NCBI GenBank assembly: GCA_017506865.1
Contig: JAFCMP010000556.1
Location: 310,001 to 374,000, forward strand
DNA: 64,000 nucleotides
Direction of reading: 5' to 3'
Source: Tribonema minus
Lineage: Eukaryota; Sar; Xanthophyceae; Tribonematales; Tribonemataceae
In this document: positions 41,801 to 53,921 of the stretch, piece by piece
Layout of the letters: each line of letters opens with the position of its first letter
Position numbering within the stretch: position 1 is the first letter of the stretch
Notes under the pieces: generated by a model
What the model saw: only the letters and a program-made list of their open reading frames with translations
Told to the model about the DNA's origin: nothing
Database searches by the model: none
Position numbers and translations under genes: made by a program

Positions 41801-42064
41801 CGCCCAGGTGCCCGCGTGGTTCAACCCCGTTGCAGCGTGGTTCAGCCCCCCACCACCAACAATCACTACAGTAGCTAGAAGAGTGCCACGCAAGTGCTCA
41901 CCTCAATGTTTGCTCAAAACCCTCAGGTGCCCGCGTGGTTCAACCCCGCGTCGCAGCGGTGGGAGACGCCGTCGCCGTGGGACCCTCGCTACCGCGCGCA
42001 GCTGGCCAGAAACCCGGAGCAGATGGTCGCGCGTCACAAGGTGCACCAGTCATCACCCCCGTAG
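35805..42064 (+). CDS. J-domain (DnaJ-like) membrane protein, four exons
   Basis: Exons 35805-35878, 38826-39088, 41070-41239 and 41927-42064 join in phase to 214 residues. Residues 6-70 are a J-domain: NLYGILGIEPNATAEDIRRA, then YLAKARACHPDVNGG with the HPD motif needed to stimulate Hsp70 ATPase, then FKRVAHAHETLSHPLRRARY. A Gly/Tyr/Ser-rich linker follows (GGGMSSGAHYTYPRGSGYGG). Exon 3 encodes NALDVFMHPRFMFGVLPLLL and a Gly-rich hydrophobic stretch, probably one membrane span. Exon 4 encodes VPAWFNPASQRWETPSPWDP and a short basic tail. The arrangement, J-domain then one span then a W-x-x-P-rich tail, resembles small membrane J-proteins of mitochondria or plastids in algae and plants; the compartment is not shown. 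Introns are 2.9, 2.0 and 0.7 kb and carry many truncated exon copies. Confidence 0.87.
37960..37982 (+). repeat. Interstitial telomere-like tract
   Basis: About three and a half TTAGGG units in the first intron of the J-domain gene, just before the first echo of exon 2. Confidence 0.85.
38000..38710 (+). repeat. 5'-edge echoes of exon 2 of the J-domain gene (at least 4 copies)
   Basis: The exon start, coding AYLAKARACHPDV, is copied at about 38008, 38165, 38410 and 38644 before the true exon at 38826. The copies read AYLAKARACHPNITSALN, AYLAKGRAVHLTSTAL, AYLAKARACHPDVSSA and AYLAKARACHPDVISAFN. The copy at 38644 keeps the acceptor ATGCAG|GGCGTACC. So the HPD motif of the J-domain is present several times as fragments that cannot make a J-domain. 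A weaker trace is near 38290. Confidence 0.95.
39268..39605 (+). repeat. 3'-edge echoes of exon 2 of the J-domain gene (2 copies)
   Basis: The exon end (YDEAHAGGGMSSGAHYTYPR through CCAGAG|GTGCG) is repeated at about 39272-39413 and 39465-39600. Both keep CCAGAG|GTGCGCCG as a donor. Small indels break the frame relative to the true exon. Confidence 0.95.
40180..41065 (+). repeat. 5'-edge echoes of exon 3 of the J-domain gene (about 6 copies)
   Basis: The acceptor GCAG|GCGCG and the exon start (SASAFNALDVFMHPRFMF) are copied with varying decay at about 40185, 40268, 40359, 40670, 40780 and 40952 before the true exon at 41070. The copies nearest the exon (40780, 40952) keep GCGTCGGC or CATCCGCG with TTCAACGCCCTGGA. 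Units also carry an intron piece, ACTTACTTCAAATGTGAACT. Confidence 0.92.
40503..40549. repeat. Perfect 19-bp inverted repeat with 9-base loop
   Basis: Arms 40503-40521 and 40531-40549 are exactly complementary (CCCGTGGCTGCCAGGCAGC on the left). A partial third copy of the arm (CAGCCTGGCAGCCGCGGG) follows at about 40575-40592. It lies inside the second intron of the J-domain gene among exon echoes. Confidence 0.93.
41350..41885 (+). repeat. Echoes of exon 3 end and exon 4 start in the third J-domain intron
   Basis: One 3'-edge copy of exon 3 (GGGGGCTGCTGAGCGCTGATG) is at 41360-41380. 5'-edge copies of exon 4 (VPAWFNPASQRWETPSPW) are at about 41417-41460, 41646-41690 and 41810-41860. The last two start GTGCCCGCGTGGTT, the first of them after CCTAG and the second after CCCAG. 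The true exon starts at 41927. Confidence 0.88.
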
Positions 42065-42289
42065 CCGTCGCTGCCGCCGCCACCGCTACGGGTGCTGCCG
42101 CCGCTGCTGCCACCGCCGTCACTGGCGCCTTCGCCGCCGTCGCCGATACCGCCATCACTGGCGCCATCGCCGCCGGCAGCAGTGGCACCTGCCTGCCGAC
42201 GCCACCGCTGCTGCCGGCGCTGGCGTTGCCGCTGCCGCAAGGATGCCGGTCGCAGCTAGTGCTATCATGTGTCAGCTATGGCTGTGGTG

Positions 42290-42460
42290 GCAGATGGTGG
42301 CACGTCACAAGGTGCACCAGTCGTCGCCCCCCTAGCCGACGCTGCTGCCGCGCCGCTGCCGGTGCCGCCGGCAGCAGTGGCACCTGCCGATGCTACCGCT
42401 GCTGGCGTTGCCGCTGCCGCCACAAGGTGCACCAGCCGTCACCTCCGTAGCCGCTGCTGC
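42290..42460 (+). repeat. Echoes of the end of the J-domain coding region beyond its stop (2 copies)
   Basis: The last codons and stop (MVARHKVHQSSPP, TAG) with the CCG/CTG-rich start of the 3' UTR are copied at 42292-42345 and 42418-42455. The first copy still reads MVARHKVHQSSPP with TAG in a row. Triplet-rich 3' UTR sequence separates the copies. Confidence 0.93.
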
Positions 42461-42758
42461 TACCGCCGCCAGTGCCTCCGCCGCCACCGCTACCGCTGCC
42501 GCCGCCACTAATGGCGCCGCTGCCGCCGCCCCCGCTACTGCCGTCGCTGCCGCCGCTGCTGCCGCCGGCGCCTCTGGCGCCGTCGCCGCCGCTGCCGCAA
42601 CCTCCACCGCTCTACCTGCCGCTGCCGGCGCTGCTGCTGCCGCGCCGTCTAGCCTGTGCCGCCACTGCGAGTGACGCCCCTGCTGCTGCTGCGGTTGCCA
42701 CACTGCCCATGGCCATATTTGTGGTGGCGGCAGCGGCGTCTTCGACGACGACAGCAAG

Positions 42759-43352
42759 ATGATAGATAGCTTCATCTCACGAGGCGCACTAGGCACGGCA
42801 CTGGTCGCGGCGCTCCGCGCTGCCGCCGCTGTGGCGGCCACACATGCAGCAGCCAACGCCGCCTCCGCGGCTGACGACGGCAGCGCCGCTGCTGCTGCCG
42901 CGGCGGCGGCGGCATTGACGATGGCCAGGGGGCAGCAGGACAGTGCAGCACTCACAGCCGCTGCGCGTGTTTGCCGCCGCTGTCGCGCCAGCTACATTGT
43001 GCGCGGCTGCTGCGGCAGCTGCGGCAGCGCATTCGAAGACACTGGACCGGGGTGGCATCACATTGCAATTTGCGGCTGGGCACTGCCACGGTTGCTGCCG
43101 CCGTCGCCGTTCCCACCAGTACAGGTGGACACCGACGCTGCTGTTGCCGCCGCCGCCGCCGCCGCCGCAGCAGCAGCAGCAGCGCTGCCTTCAGCGGCGG
43201 CATGCCCCAGTGGCGAGTGCTGCTGCAGCAGAGCCAGCAAGGCAGCAGCGCTCCGTGTGTTCATAGGCTGCAGTGCGCTTAGCTGGGTGCAAGGCAGCAG
43301 CGCTCAGGCAGCAGTAAGGCGTCAGCGATCAGCATCAGGCACTACACGGTAG
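42759..43352 (+). CDS. Doubtful 197-codon open frame, Ala-rich with CxxC pairs
   Basis: From ATG at 42759 the frame reads MIDSFISRGALGTALVAALR, Ala-rich runs, then VCRRCRASYIVRGCCGSCGS with AFEDTGPGWHH, and a poly-Ala tract, ending TAG at 43350-43352. The CxxC...CxxC arrangement resembles a zinc ribbon. Against it, the region is dominated by GCN triplets and is open on the other strand as well (42332-42955), so chance is a fair explanation. It lies 700 bp after the J-domain gene, in the zone that holds echoes of that gene's end. Confidence 0.25.
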   Translation: MIDSFISRGALGTALVAALRAAAAVAATHAAANAASAADDGSAAAAAAAAAALTMARGQQDSAALTAAARVCRRCRASYIVRGCCGSCGSAFEDTGPGWHHIAICGWALPRLLPPSPFPPVQVDTDAAVAAAAAAAAAAAAALPSAAACPSGECCCSRASKAAALRVFIGCSALSWVQGSSAQAAVRRQRSASGTTR

Positions 43353-45879
43353 CATGCGCGCAAAGCAGCTGTGCGGATCCCGGGGCTTTTGCTGCACCGC
43401 CCGCAGCGCAGGATGGCTCTGCAGCACAGCCGGCGCATCTGCGCGGTCTGTGTCTGCAGTGGAGCGTCGCTGCGGCCAAGAGTAGTGTGAACATCAAGTG
43501 CGTACGTGTGACTCTCCTGTGAGCGCTCCCATGAGACGTCACAACTCACCCGCGCAAATCCAGGAACTCAGCCATCAGTCAGTGCGTGCGCCACACGCAC
43601 TGGATCGCCACTGCGACACCTATGCCAGCTCGATATGCGGGCACCGGCGCCGCTGACTGCTCTCCCCGCCGGGGGGTGCTTGCGGTGCGAGTGCTACTGA
43701 TAGTGGTGCACTACAGCAGGTTGTCGCCTGCGGTAATGTTGTAGTGGCGGCCGAGAAGACTGTGTAGCGGTTCATGTAATGCATGTGCCCCCCTCATCAA
43801 AACTGCGGTGCGGTATGGTGGAGTTAGCGCTGTCAAAGCAAAGTGCCACTGCCTGTTCTCTGGGCATGCAGTCGATCACGGCCCACTGAGAACAGAGAGT
43901 CGTTGACGTTTGCATGCTTTGCGACACAGAGTCTGTGCTCCTGCATTCGGATCTGCCATGCTCCACTTGTATAAATCGTCTCTGAGCACATGAGTGGTAA
44001 ACACGTGTAGAATGATGCAAGCTAGTGTGTGGTGCAGCAGGACGCTGCCATGTTAGCTTTGCTTCATGCATTACACAAGATGCCATCTGAACGATGCCTA
44101 CTGGTCACCAATCGGGGTCCATCAGTCGACAAAAACGGCGTTCATGACAATCAGCTTTGGCAATCGGCTTCATGCAGCGTCCAGGATTGTGGGGTGTTCA
44201 ACTGCAGGACAGCAGTATGCAGTTAAATCAGGTGATACTCTCATGAAGTTGGCAACCTAGCTGACACTGGCCAATCTGCTATTTTGAAGGTGAGCACTGG
44301 GGCCTTAACATCAAGGACAAGGACCCGTCCGATTTTAAGTGTCTGCACATAACCTCAAAAACCAAGCTTGCCCTGGGGGCTGCTACTGTATATATATGAG
44401 ATCTCACAACGAGACCACAAGTGCAAAAGGGGGTGGCTGGGCTGGCGGCTGTTGTTGTCACGGAAGTGACAGTGTGTCAAGCACGCGCACTCAGTTGCCT
44501 TTCTCGTCTAGTCATTTGACCAATTGGCAGTTGCAGGCACGTGCTTTACAAGTTCCAGTCATTCAAAGACAAGGCAACGGCTGCACATGGCTCTCAACGA
44601 CAGGCAGCCAAATGCGATCATGAAGTCCATAGTGTCCCACCGCATTAGACTCAGAGCCAAAGTCTCACCACCCATTTTAGGTCAGCATCGCTGCCATCCC
44701 ATCAGAGAATCGTCCATGCACATGGGTTCAATCTTGAGGCTGTCATGGTGCACAAAGTCCTCTTGCAGCTGTGCAGCGAGCTGCAATCTTAAGAAGCAGG
44801 CTGCGCGACTCTGAAACTAAATGTGCGGGCGCACGCGCCATGCAAGTGCAGCAGGTGCCGCATTCAATGCACGCACCGCTGACCCCAACCTCTACTAAAC
44901 CTAAGCAGCAGCGAGGTTCCAGCAGACACAAGACGCGCAGCGCGGCAACAGGTGAAGAGATTATCACAACAAGCGCAAAGCGGCAACAGGTGAAGAGATT
45001 AATTATCGCAGCGCAGGGTGCGCGGCCGCGGCGCAGTCGAATGTCCATGCGGTACATGCGCGCGTCGGCGAGATTAGTAAAAAATGCGGGGGGGGGGGGG
45101 GGTCCCGTCCCCCCGGCGGGGCTCCCCCCCGCCGCGCTCACGCACACCTTTAGTCGGTGCGCGCTGCCCCCCCCCCCCACCCCCCTCGATTATGATTCCT
45201 GCTTGTTAGCGCTGGTGCTGCAGCGCACGCATTGCCCCCCCCCCCCCCCCTGTCGCAGCAGCGGCGCGCGCAACGCGCCGGCCCGCGGCACGCCGAACAG
45301 CAGCGCTCCACGGGCGAATCACACGGGTATGCAGGTATGGCAGGGCGCGCGCTGCCGCGCCCTGTAAATGCAGCAGATGGCTGCGCGCACTGCGCACCGG
45401 CGGCGGTGCGTGCGCGCCGCCGCCGATGCCAGTCGGAACCTAAAGGCAGCGGCGCGCCTGTGCAAGGCTGGTGCTCGGTCGTTCCGCAACCGCATCCCGC
45501 CTGTGCGCAGCGTGAGCTAAATGAAAGAAGTCCATTGCGCCAGCGCATCCGCTGGAAGCCAGCAGTGTGCTGACATTTCAATCCCCCCCCCCCCCGACCC
45601 CCCTCCCCTCCCCTCACCCCCACTTCCGCCGCCGCCCACACACTGGCCGTCCTCTACAGCTGCGCAAGGGGCGCGCGCAGCGCGCGCCCCCTTGTGCACT
45701 TCAACTTGAAGTTTCATGACCTCAACCTGGAACCACAGATATGCTGAAAATTACCATGCACCGGAAAGTACGTGGCACGCACTCGCTTCCCGCGTGCGCA
45801 GAAGTGCCGCCATGCACGCATCCCGGCGAAAGCCTTGAAATTGAGCGTGCGAGACCCGCGCCGCCGCCCGCTGCCCCCC
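43353..45879. other. Non-coding stretch with G/C homopolymers
   Basis: No gene is supported. It holds C/G runs at 45087-45103, 45165-45180, 45234-45250 and 45583-45596, and an ACTTCAACTTGAAGT palindrome at 45698-45712. Open frames of up to 198 codons overlap on both strands and are Pro/Arg/Gly-rich. Confidence 0.45.
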
Positions 45880-46611
45880 CTAGCCGCACTTGGTGGTGAC
45901 CGCGCCGCCGCTGCTGCTGACCTGGCACGCCTGGCCGGCCTTGCAGCAGACGTTGTTGGGCGTCGCCGGCGTGTAGCTCGGGTAGTACTTGTCGATCGCG
46001 TACTTAAGCTTGAGGGGCGACTTGGTGCCGCCGCACGCCTTGCGCCCCTTGGCGCACGCGACCGGCTTGAGGCACCTGCAGTGTGTTTTCCAGCGTCCAG
46101 TGTGCATGCGTCAGCATCAGTGTCACGATGAAACACCGTCATGTGTAGGTATGGATGCATGCATGATGTTGGCACGCGCTGACCAAAGCGCCTTGCGCCC
46201 CTTGGCGTACGCGACCGGCTTGAGGCACCTGCGGCGCAACTGTTGGGGGAGTACAGGTTAGTGCTTCGGTGTTGGCCTCACGTTGCGCCGTCAGGCTGCG
46301 CTGGGCATGCATGGTTCGCACGTATTGATGTTGAGAACCAACGCGCCTTGCGCCCCTCGGCGCACGCGACCGGCGTGAGGCACCTGAGGGTAGATTCAGC
46401 GCGTGCATGCGCGTGCGCGCGTCGGCGTCAGTCTCATGATACGATACTGTCAGGCTGCGCATGTGTACGCATGTATGCATGTACTTCAACTTGAAGTATG
46501 ATGTTGGCGCGCGCCCCGATGCAACGTGCCTCGCGCCCCTCGGCGCACGCCACCGGCCTGAGGCACCTGCAATGGTACAGGGTCGCGGCAGAGAGGTAAC
46601 CTAACCCTAAT

Positions 46612-46647
<36 letters not shown>

Positions 46648-49600
46648 CCCTAAGGTTCAGGGTCAGTCTCGCGTCGCGCTGACGGGCTGCGCTGCGCACG
46701 TGTACAGTAGGTATATGTGCATGTATGACGTTAACGCGCGCCAACCAATGCGCCTCGCGCCCCTTGGCACACGTGACCGGCTTGAGGCACCTGCGGCGCG
46801 ATGTCCAGGGTCCGAAGCGCGATTTGGTTTTCATCCCTCGTGTGTTGCGTTTGTTTACCAAGTAGAGCCGCTTCACGAGCTGCCTGTAAGGCAGTGCATG
46901 ATCTTCAACTTGCGCGCGTGCTTCAGCGTCAGTCTCACGATACCACACCGTCAGGCTGCACTGCGCATAGTTGTAGGCATGCGTGCATGAATGATGTTGG
47001 AAGGGTTAGGGTTAGGGTTAGGAACGTCGGCCCCGCTCTCTTGGCGCACGCGATCGCGTTTGGGGCACCTGCGGCGCCATTTTCCTCAGGGTCCCGTGCG
47101 TGCACGCATGCGCGTCAGCGTCAGTCTCACAGTATACCACGCCGTCAGGCTGCGCATGTGTAGGTATGTGTGTGCGTATGATGTTGGACCACAACGCGGC
47201 CTGCGCGCTCGCGCGCACGCGCGCAAAGGCGTGCACCGGTGTCAGTCCCTTGATATTTTACTGTCAGGCTGCGCATGTGTAGGTATGTGTGCATGTATAT
47301 ACCATGTTGGCGCGCGCCAACCCCCACGCGGTTCGCGCCCCTGCGCGCACGCAACGCGCTTGCAGCGCCTGAATCACAATTTCCACGGTCCAGTGCGCGC
47401 GCGCGCGCATGCTTCGGCGTCTGAAAAACGCATCTTGACTTTTCGTTCAGGCTCACTTGCTGACGCCCCTCTTGTCAAAGTAGCACTGCTCGTGAGCTCA
47501 ACCCTAACCCTAAACCCTAACCCTGACATCGCCATTACTTAGGTGAGCCAAAAAAAAAAGTTGACGTTGACCTGAGGCCTGACTCTAACCCTAGCTGAGG
47601 CCCCAAACCTAGACTCACTTGCTGACGCGCCCTTCTGGTCACAGTAGCACTGCTCGCTGGCTTGAACCTCGCCCTAACGTCGACATTAGTCGTGTGAGTC
47701 AACAAGTAAGTTGATGTTCAACTTATGCTAACCCTAACCCTACCCCTGGCCTCACTTGCTGACGCCCTTCTTGTCAAAGTAGCACTGCTCATCTGCTGCG
47801 CAGCACGTCATGTGAACCCTCATCGTGTAAGCCTAATCCTAACCCTAACCCTCATTCGTGTAAACCTGAACGTACAGGTCCAACCCCAACCCGAACACTC
47901 ATGTTACCCCCAAATCCTAACTCTGGCCCTACCCCCCAGACTCACTTGCTGACGCCCTTCTTGTCGAAGCAGCACTGCTCATCCGCCGCGCAGCAAGTCG
48001 TGTAACCCTGATCATGCAAGTCTAACCCTAATCCTAACCCTCATTCTGCCCCCAATCTGAAGACTGCCCTACCCAGGCTCACCCCTCTTGAAACAGAAAA
48101 CCTCTTGTCAAAGTGATGCTCCTCGCCGACCGCGCAGCAGACAGCTCAAACATTGCCCTGACGTCCATGGTAACTTGAAACGTACTCTTTACCCTAATCC
48201 TAACCCTAGACTCACTTGCTGACGCCCTTCTTGTCAAAGTAGCACTGCTCGCCCGCTGCGCAGCACTTCGTGTCCGCGGTCGCCTCAAAGTACACGCCGG
48301 CGGCGTTGCTGTACTGCGTGTACGTGCGCCCGCACGCCGCCTGCCCCGCACCGCACGCGCGCTGCGCCACGCACTTGGTCGCGGTGCCGCTGCCGACGAC
48401 GCACACCTGCAACGCACAGCGCGCACGCGGGCATTCAGTGTGTTGAGTCATGTGAAGTCTCGAGGGAATAGGACTCGCAAGGCGCTGATCATCCGCATCG
48501 TGGGCAGGGTTGGCTCAGGGTTGGGGCTAGTAGTGCAGGCGTGATTCGCCGCGCAAGTTGGTCGCGGCGCCGCTGCCCAACGACGCAGCCCTGCGCACGC
48601 ATGCATGCGGTGCAAGCGGTAAGGTCTCGTCACGTGGACGCGCATGCATGAAAAAATCCAGCGTGCGCTCGTAAACCCAGAGGTAGGCGTGCATGTACCT
48701 GCTTGGTATTGAAGCTGATCACGCACACGCATGCGTAACCCCCTCCCCCCCGACATCCCCCAAATGCATACTCGAAGTAGGCATAGTGTACACACCTGGT
48801 CCGCGCCGCAGCACATGGTGGACGGCGTAGGCGACGTCCCCGCGCGCGCATGCCCAATACAGAGCACCTACCGAGCCTACGTACACACACACCCCTCCAC
48901 AGCGCTCCCACCCCACCCCACCCCCCACACATGCAAAGCGTACATACCTACCTGGTATGCGCCGCAGCACACGGTGGACGGCGTCGGCGACATCCCCGTG
49001 CATACGTACATACCCACCAGGGCCGCCATACATACCTACACATGCCGCTACATACCCTACATACCTGGTTCGCGCCGCAGCACACGGTCGACGGCGTGGG
49101 CGAAGTCCCGGCGCGCGCGTGCCCGCACGGGGCCTGCCCCTTAGCACACGCCAGCGGCTTGGCGCACGCTTTGCCGCCGCCGCCGCCGCCGCTGCTGCCG
49201 TAGCAGCGCTCGTTTGCGGCGCAGCACTTGGTGCCGCCGCACGGCGCGCCGGGGCGGCCTAGCGTGTCGCCGCAGTCGCAGGTGCCTGTGCGCGCGTCCC
49301 TGCTGGGGTCGCTGAAGACGCGGTTCGGCGCCACGCAGACGCAGCTTCGGGGGCATAAGGGGGGAGGGGGGGGGGGGGGGCAGGGGGGGCAATGGGGGGG
49401 GGGGGGGTTGAGGGCGCTGGCTGCATGGGGGTATCATGGGGGTTTTGCACTCAGAAGGCGGGTTTCGGCCCTGCTGGGGTCGCTGACACGCGGTTCGGCG
49501 CCACGCAGACGCAGCTGCTGGTACATGGCGGTGGGGGGGGGGGGCGGGAGGGGGGGGATTGGTGAGCGCAGTGCGCAATGGCTTCATGGGGGGAGGGGGG

Positions 49601-52600
49601 GGGGGGGTGTTAAGCATCGCACTCAGCTTGCGTGGGACAACAACGATACGGTTCCGCGCCACGAACACGCAGCTGCGGGGGGGGGGGGGGGGGGGGAGGA
49701 ATGGGGGGGGGGGTGGTGGGGCGGCGATAGCTTGGGGGGGGGGCATCGCACTCAGCTTGCATGGGAAATGAGCGTTGATTTCAATGTGGGACATGAACAC
49801 GTTCGGCGCGATGCTGACTTCAAGCAGCGCGCACTGCCGCAAGTTCAGGTGGTCGTCGTGCTTGCGCCCTCACACCCATCCTTACTACCTACTCGAAGAA
49901 CAGTCAGAGGCAGGGGCGCTCACGTGCTGTCGCACGCGCAGGTGAACCTCAAGCAGCGCGCACTGCTGCAACTTCAAAGTGACCAATACCTTCGTACGGG
50001 CTGGCACCCTCGCATGCAACTTCAAGCAATCGTTGCACTGCTGCAACTTCAAGCTTACGTGTTGTCGCGCGCGCAGGTGAGATTCTGCTTGCCCGTCTTC
50101 TTGCAGCACTCTGCTGCAACTTCAACAAGCGATCAGTTTCTTTGCGCCGCGCTGCCACCCCTCACACGCATCCTTGCGGCCAACTCGAAGAACTCGCCTG
50201 CTGAAGCAATCCAATTTATTGTCTACGCAGGGACACTCACGTGTTGTCGCGCGCGCAGGTGACCTTCTGCTTGCCCGTCTTCTCCTTGCACACCGTGCCG
50301 TCCGGGCAGCGCGCTTTTCGGTCTGCGCGGCGCGGCAGCAGCAGCAGCAGCAGCAGCAATGATCAGCACATGACGCGGTATGCGGGAGAGCGCGTTTAAT
50401 CTGTCCGCGCGGCGCGGAAGCGGCAGCAGCAGCAGCAATCAGCAGCAGCAGCAGCAGCAGCAGCGGTGATCGCTACACGACGCGGTATGCGGGGCAGCGC
50501 GCATTCCTGTCCGCGCGGCGCGGCGGCGGCAGCGGCAGCAGCAGCAGCAGCAGCCGCATCCTCATGCGGCAGCAGCGCTTCACACAAGCTTGAAGTTCAA
50601 GTACTTGAAGTACACGTCCTGCGCCTCGATCGCCCGCAACTACGCGGTGACGACCGCGTGAGGCAGGTACGCTAAGCGTTGCGCACGCATGCAGTGGCAG
50701 CGCTCACCCCAGCAGCAGCAGCAGCGCTCAGAATGCGCGTCGGGTGACGTGCGTGCACGTGCTCGTGTGCGTGTCAACCTCAAGTTCTCATCTACTTCAA
50801 GTTCAACCTTGTATCATGCCCACCTCTCAAGCATATGAGCCAGGTACTGCAGGTTTTAGTACACAGATGCACTTCAAGTACCTCAAGTTCAAGTACGTAC
50901 TATTCGATATGTACATACAGTGAAGGCGTTTTCAGCAGCCACGCATGTGTACGCTAGCACTCCGCGCACGCGCACCATGTACGTTTTCTTAGTACTTCAA
51001 GTTCAAGTACTGCAGACCAAACTTCAAGTACGCACCATCGGGGATGTACTTCCCGGTGAAGGCGTCATCCATGGCAACGAACGTGTAGTCCTCCGCGCTC
51101 GCAAATGAAGTTTCTTAGTACTTCAAGTTCAAGTACTCAAGACTAAACTTCAAGTACGTACCGTTGGGGATGCACTTCCCGGTGAAGGCGTCGTCCACGG
51201 CGACGAACGTGTAGCCCTCCGCGCACGCGCACTTGTTCTTCTTGGTGCAGTGCGTCTCCACGGGGCGGCAGAAGTGCTTGCCGTCCGGGCACACCGCCGC
51301 GTCAGCTGAAGCGTGTTGCAAGGGGGGCGGGGGGTAAGCAAGGGTTCAGAGTAAACGGGTTGTTTTGTTTTGGGGGGGGGGGGGGGGGGAGGTCAACGGG
51401 TTGGGTTAAATTGCTGTCAGGGCGCACCGCCGCGTCGGCTGAGGCGTTTTGCAGGGGGGGGGGGGGATATGTACGTCAGGGGTTAAGAGTGCGGGTCAGG
51501 TCTCAAAGCCGGACGCGGTCACGTCACACACTCCTGCGAGGTTCCGGGAATGCGACGGCCCTAAGGGTGACGGACCGTCGCGGAATGCACGGTGTTCCGC
51601 ACAGTTCAATAGTGTGCCCGCACTGTACTACACATGTACCGTGCACCGTCCTCAGCGCCTCAGCTTTCCTAGAGGCCCTGGCGGCATGTGCGAGCGACAT
51701 TTCCGCAAGTGGCGGACCTTGACCGCAACTCTTTCTTGTCTAAGAGCGCCTGCAGATCGCCAGCGCAGTTCAGGAGTGAAGCGTGAGTCGGCTCCGTAGT
51801 GTGTACTTTTATTATATTCCACTTGTGGCTGTGGAAATGCCATGTTGTAGGTGTGTCGCCTTGTTCTCACTCTTGGATGTAGCATGCAAAGCTTGCACGC
51901 CACACCCCGCCCCCCACATCACCCCCAACAAAGCACCCGCAAGCGACTGTCCCCCACACACTAGCAGGGATACCAAACAAAGCTACAAGACTCTCCCCCC
52001 ACAGACAGACCTGTCTTAGGGCCACCCAGCTGTACGCAGACTCCATCTCAAAGTTTTCATGCAGGCCAAGGTCACCATAATGGGCCCTGAACTGGAGATT
52101 GTGGCTATCTACGTGAACCCCGATATCATAAAGATAAGCAGAGGGAGTCAATGGGCGCCAGGCGCTGACGCTAGAAAGAAAGGCTATATAACTAAGCAAA
52201 GCATACTTTGCTGAGTTCCGCTTCTGGGGCAGGAACCCTAGAGTTAGGGTTAGGGTTAGGGTTAGCACCATGTCATGTCACCGTGTCGTATACAACACAT
52301 ATGCATGCTCCTATTGAGCTCGTGCGCGCTTGCCCCGCTGGGACATCTTGAGCACACACAAACACTCACAAAGCCATCTACAGATGGGACCAAGACGGGG
52401 CCTCCTCCGCTGCTGCCTCCGAGCGTATTGTGTACCTGCGCTGTACACTGTACAAGCGCTGTGCGCTGTACCCTCTCTGTACTCTGGACCCTGCACCGCT
52501 TCCGTCTCAGCGTTGCGTAGACCTGGCGGTACATGTGTACATTGTGACCTTGACAGAGAATGTAATGCATCCAGATCACCGGCTTGGGCCAGAAGTGGGG

Positions 52601-53889
52601 TGCGAATCAGCGGCAAAGAAGCGAGTCACTTGCCCTACAAAGTGTTGAACTTGCACATTTGTGAAATGATGTCTGCCGTTGGTGGGCTCGCACAGGTGAC
52701 CGCCGCTGTGCGCTCTGGGTTAGCGTTACGTTGGGGTTAGTTGCTGTGGCGTCTGTCATGCTGATTTGTGCTCTGATTGCGGCCTAGGGTTTAGGTTGGG
52801 GTAAGGGTCGCTGTGGCGTCAGCAATCCTGATTCATGCCCTGCTTGCATCCCTGCCCCTATAAACTCTCAGCGCCCGCCATCGCCGCGTTTAACAGCTGA
52901 ACACATTGAAATGGCAAGCAACGATGGGCCTTAGAGTGAGGATTCCATCGAGCGCTGCTTGTAATGTAAATCTAGTCACCTAGCCCTAATCCTGAGCCCT
53001 GACATGAAACAGCGCAGTGAGGCCACCAGACAATCTGATGATCCTTGATGCAGTAGGCGCGCATTGTGGCTGCGAACATGAGCACTGCCTCGCGAACAGT
53101 ACAGTCAGAGGCAGGGTCGATAGCAGGATTAGGGTTTAAGAAGGCCCATGTGCCGTCTTCGCGCGCCTTCTTTTGCCTTCTCTGTCTTCAAAAATCGTCT
53201 TGCTCCATTATGGTGAATAAGCGCTTTGTGTGAGCATTGTGGCCGCTACCACACCGGCCACTGCCCACGGCCTTCTGATGCATTCATATATTAATTCATG
53301 CATTCTTCATTTATCGCTGTAGATCACCTGGGCAGTACCCCTAGACTATCTGACGTTGCCGCGCGTCTTGTCTGCAATCCATAAGAACCCCCTTCGCTGT
53401 CCATTCATTCTCTCGTTCATTCTATTCATTCAATCACTTCATCGCTGTGAATCACCTGGGCAGTACCCGTACTTGACGTTCTTGCGCGTCTTGTCCGCCA
53501 CCCCATTCGCTATTCATTCATCCATACATTCATTCACACATTCATTGCCGTGAATCACCTGGGCAGTACCCGTACTTGACGTTCTTGCGCGTCTTGTCCG
53601 CGATTCACGTGAAACCTTTCATTATGCATTCATTCATTCATCACTTTTTCATTCATTCATCTCTTCAAATCACCTGGGCAGTAGCCGTACTTGACGTTCT
53701 TGCGCGTCTTGTCCGCGATCCACGTGAACCCCTTAGGGCAGCCACACGCGCTCCCCGCGCCGCACGTCGCCTTCACCCCCGACGTCTGCGACTTGCACTC
53801 CGACTTGTCCGGGCACGTCACCGACTCCGCCAGTGCCCGCTCAACCTCAACTTCAACATCAACTCCGCCGTGCTGCCGCCGCTGCTCCT

Positions 53890-53921
<32 letters not shown>

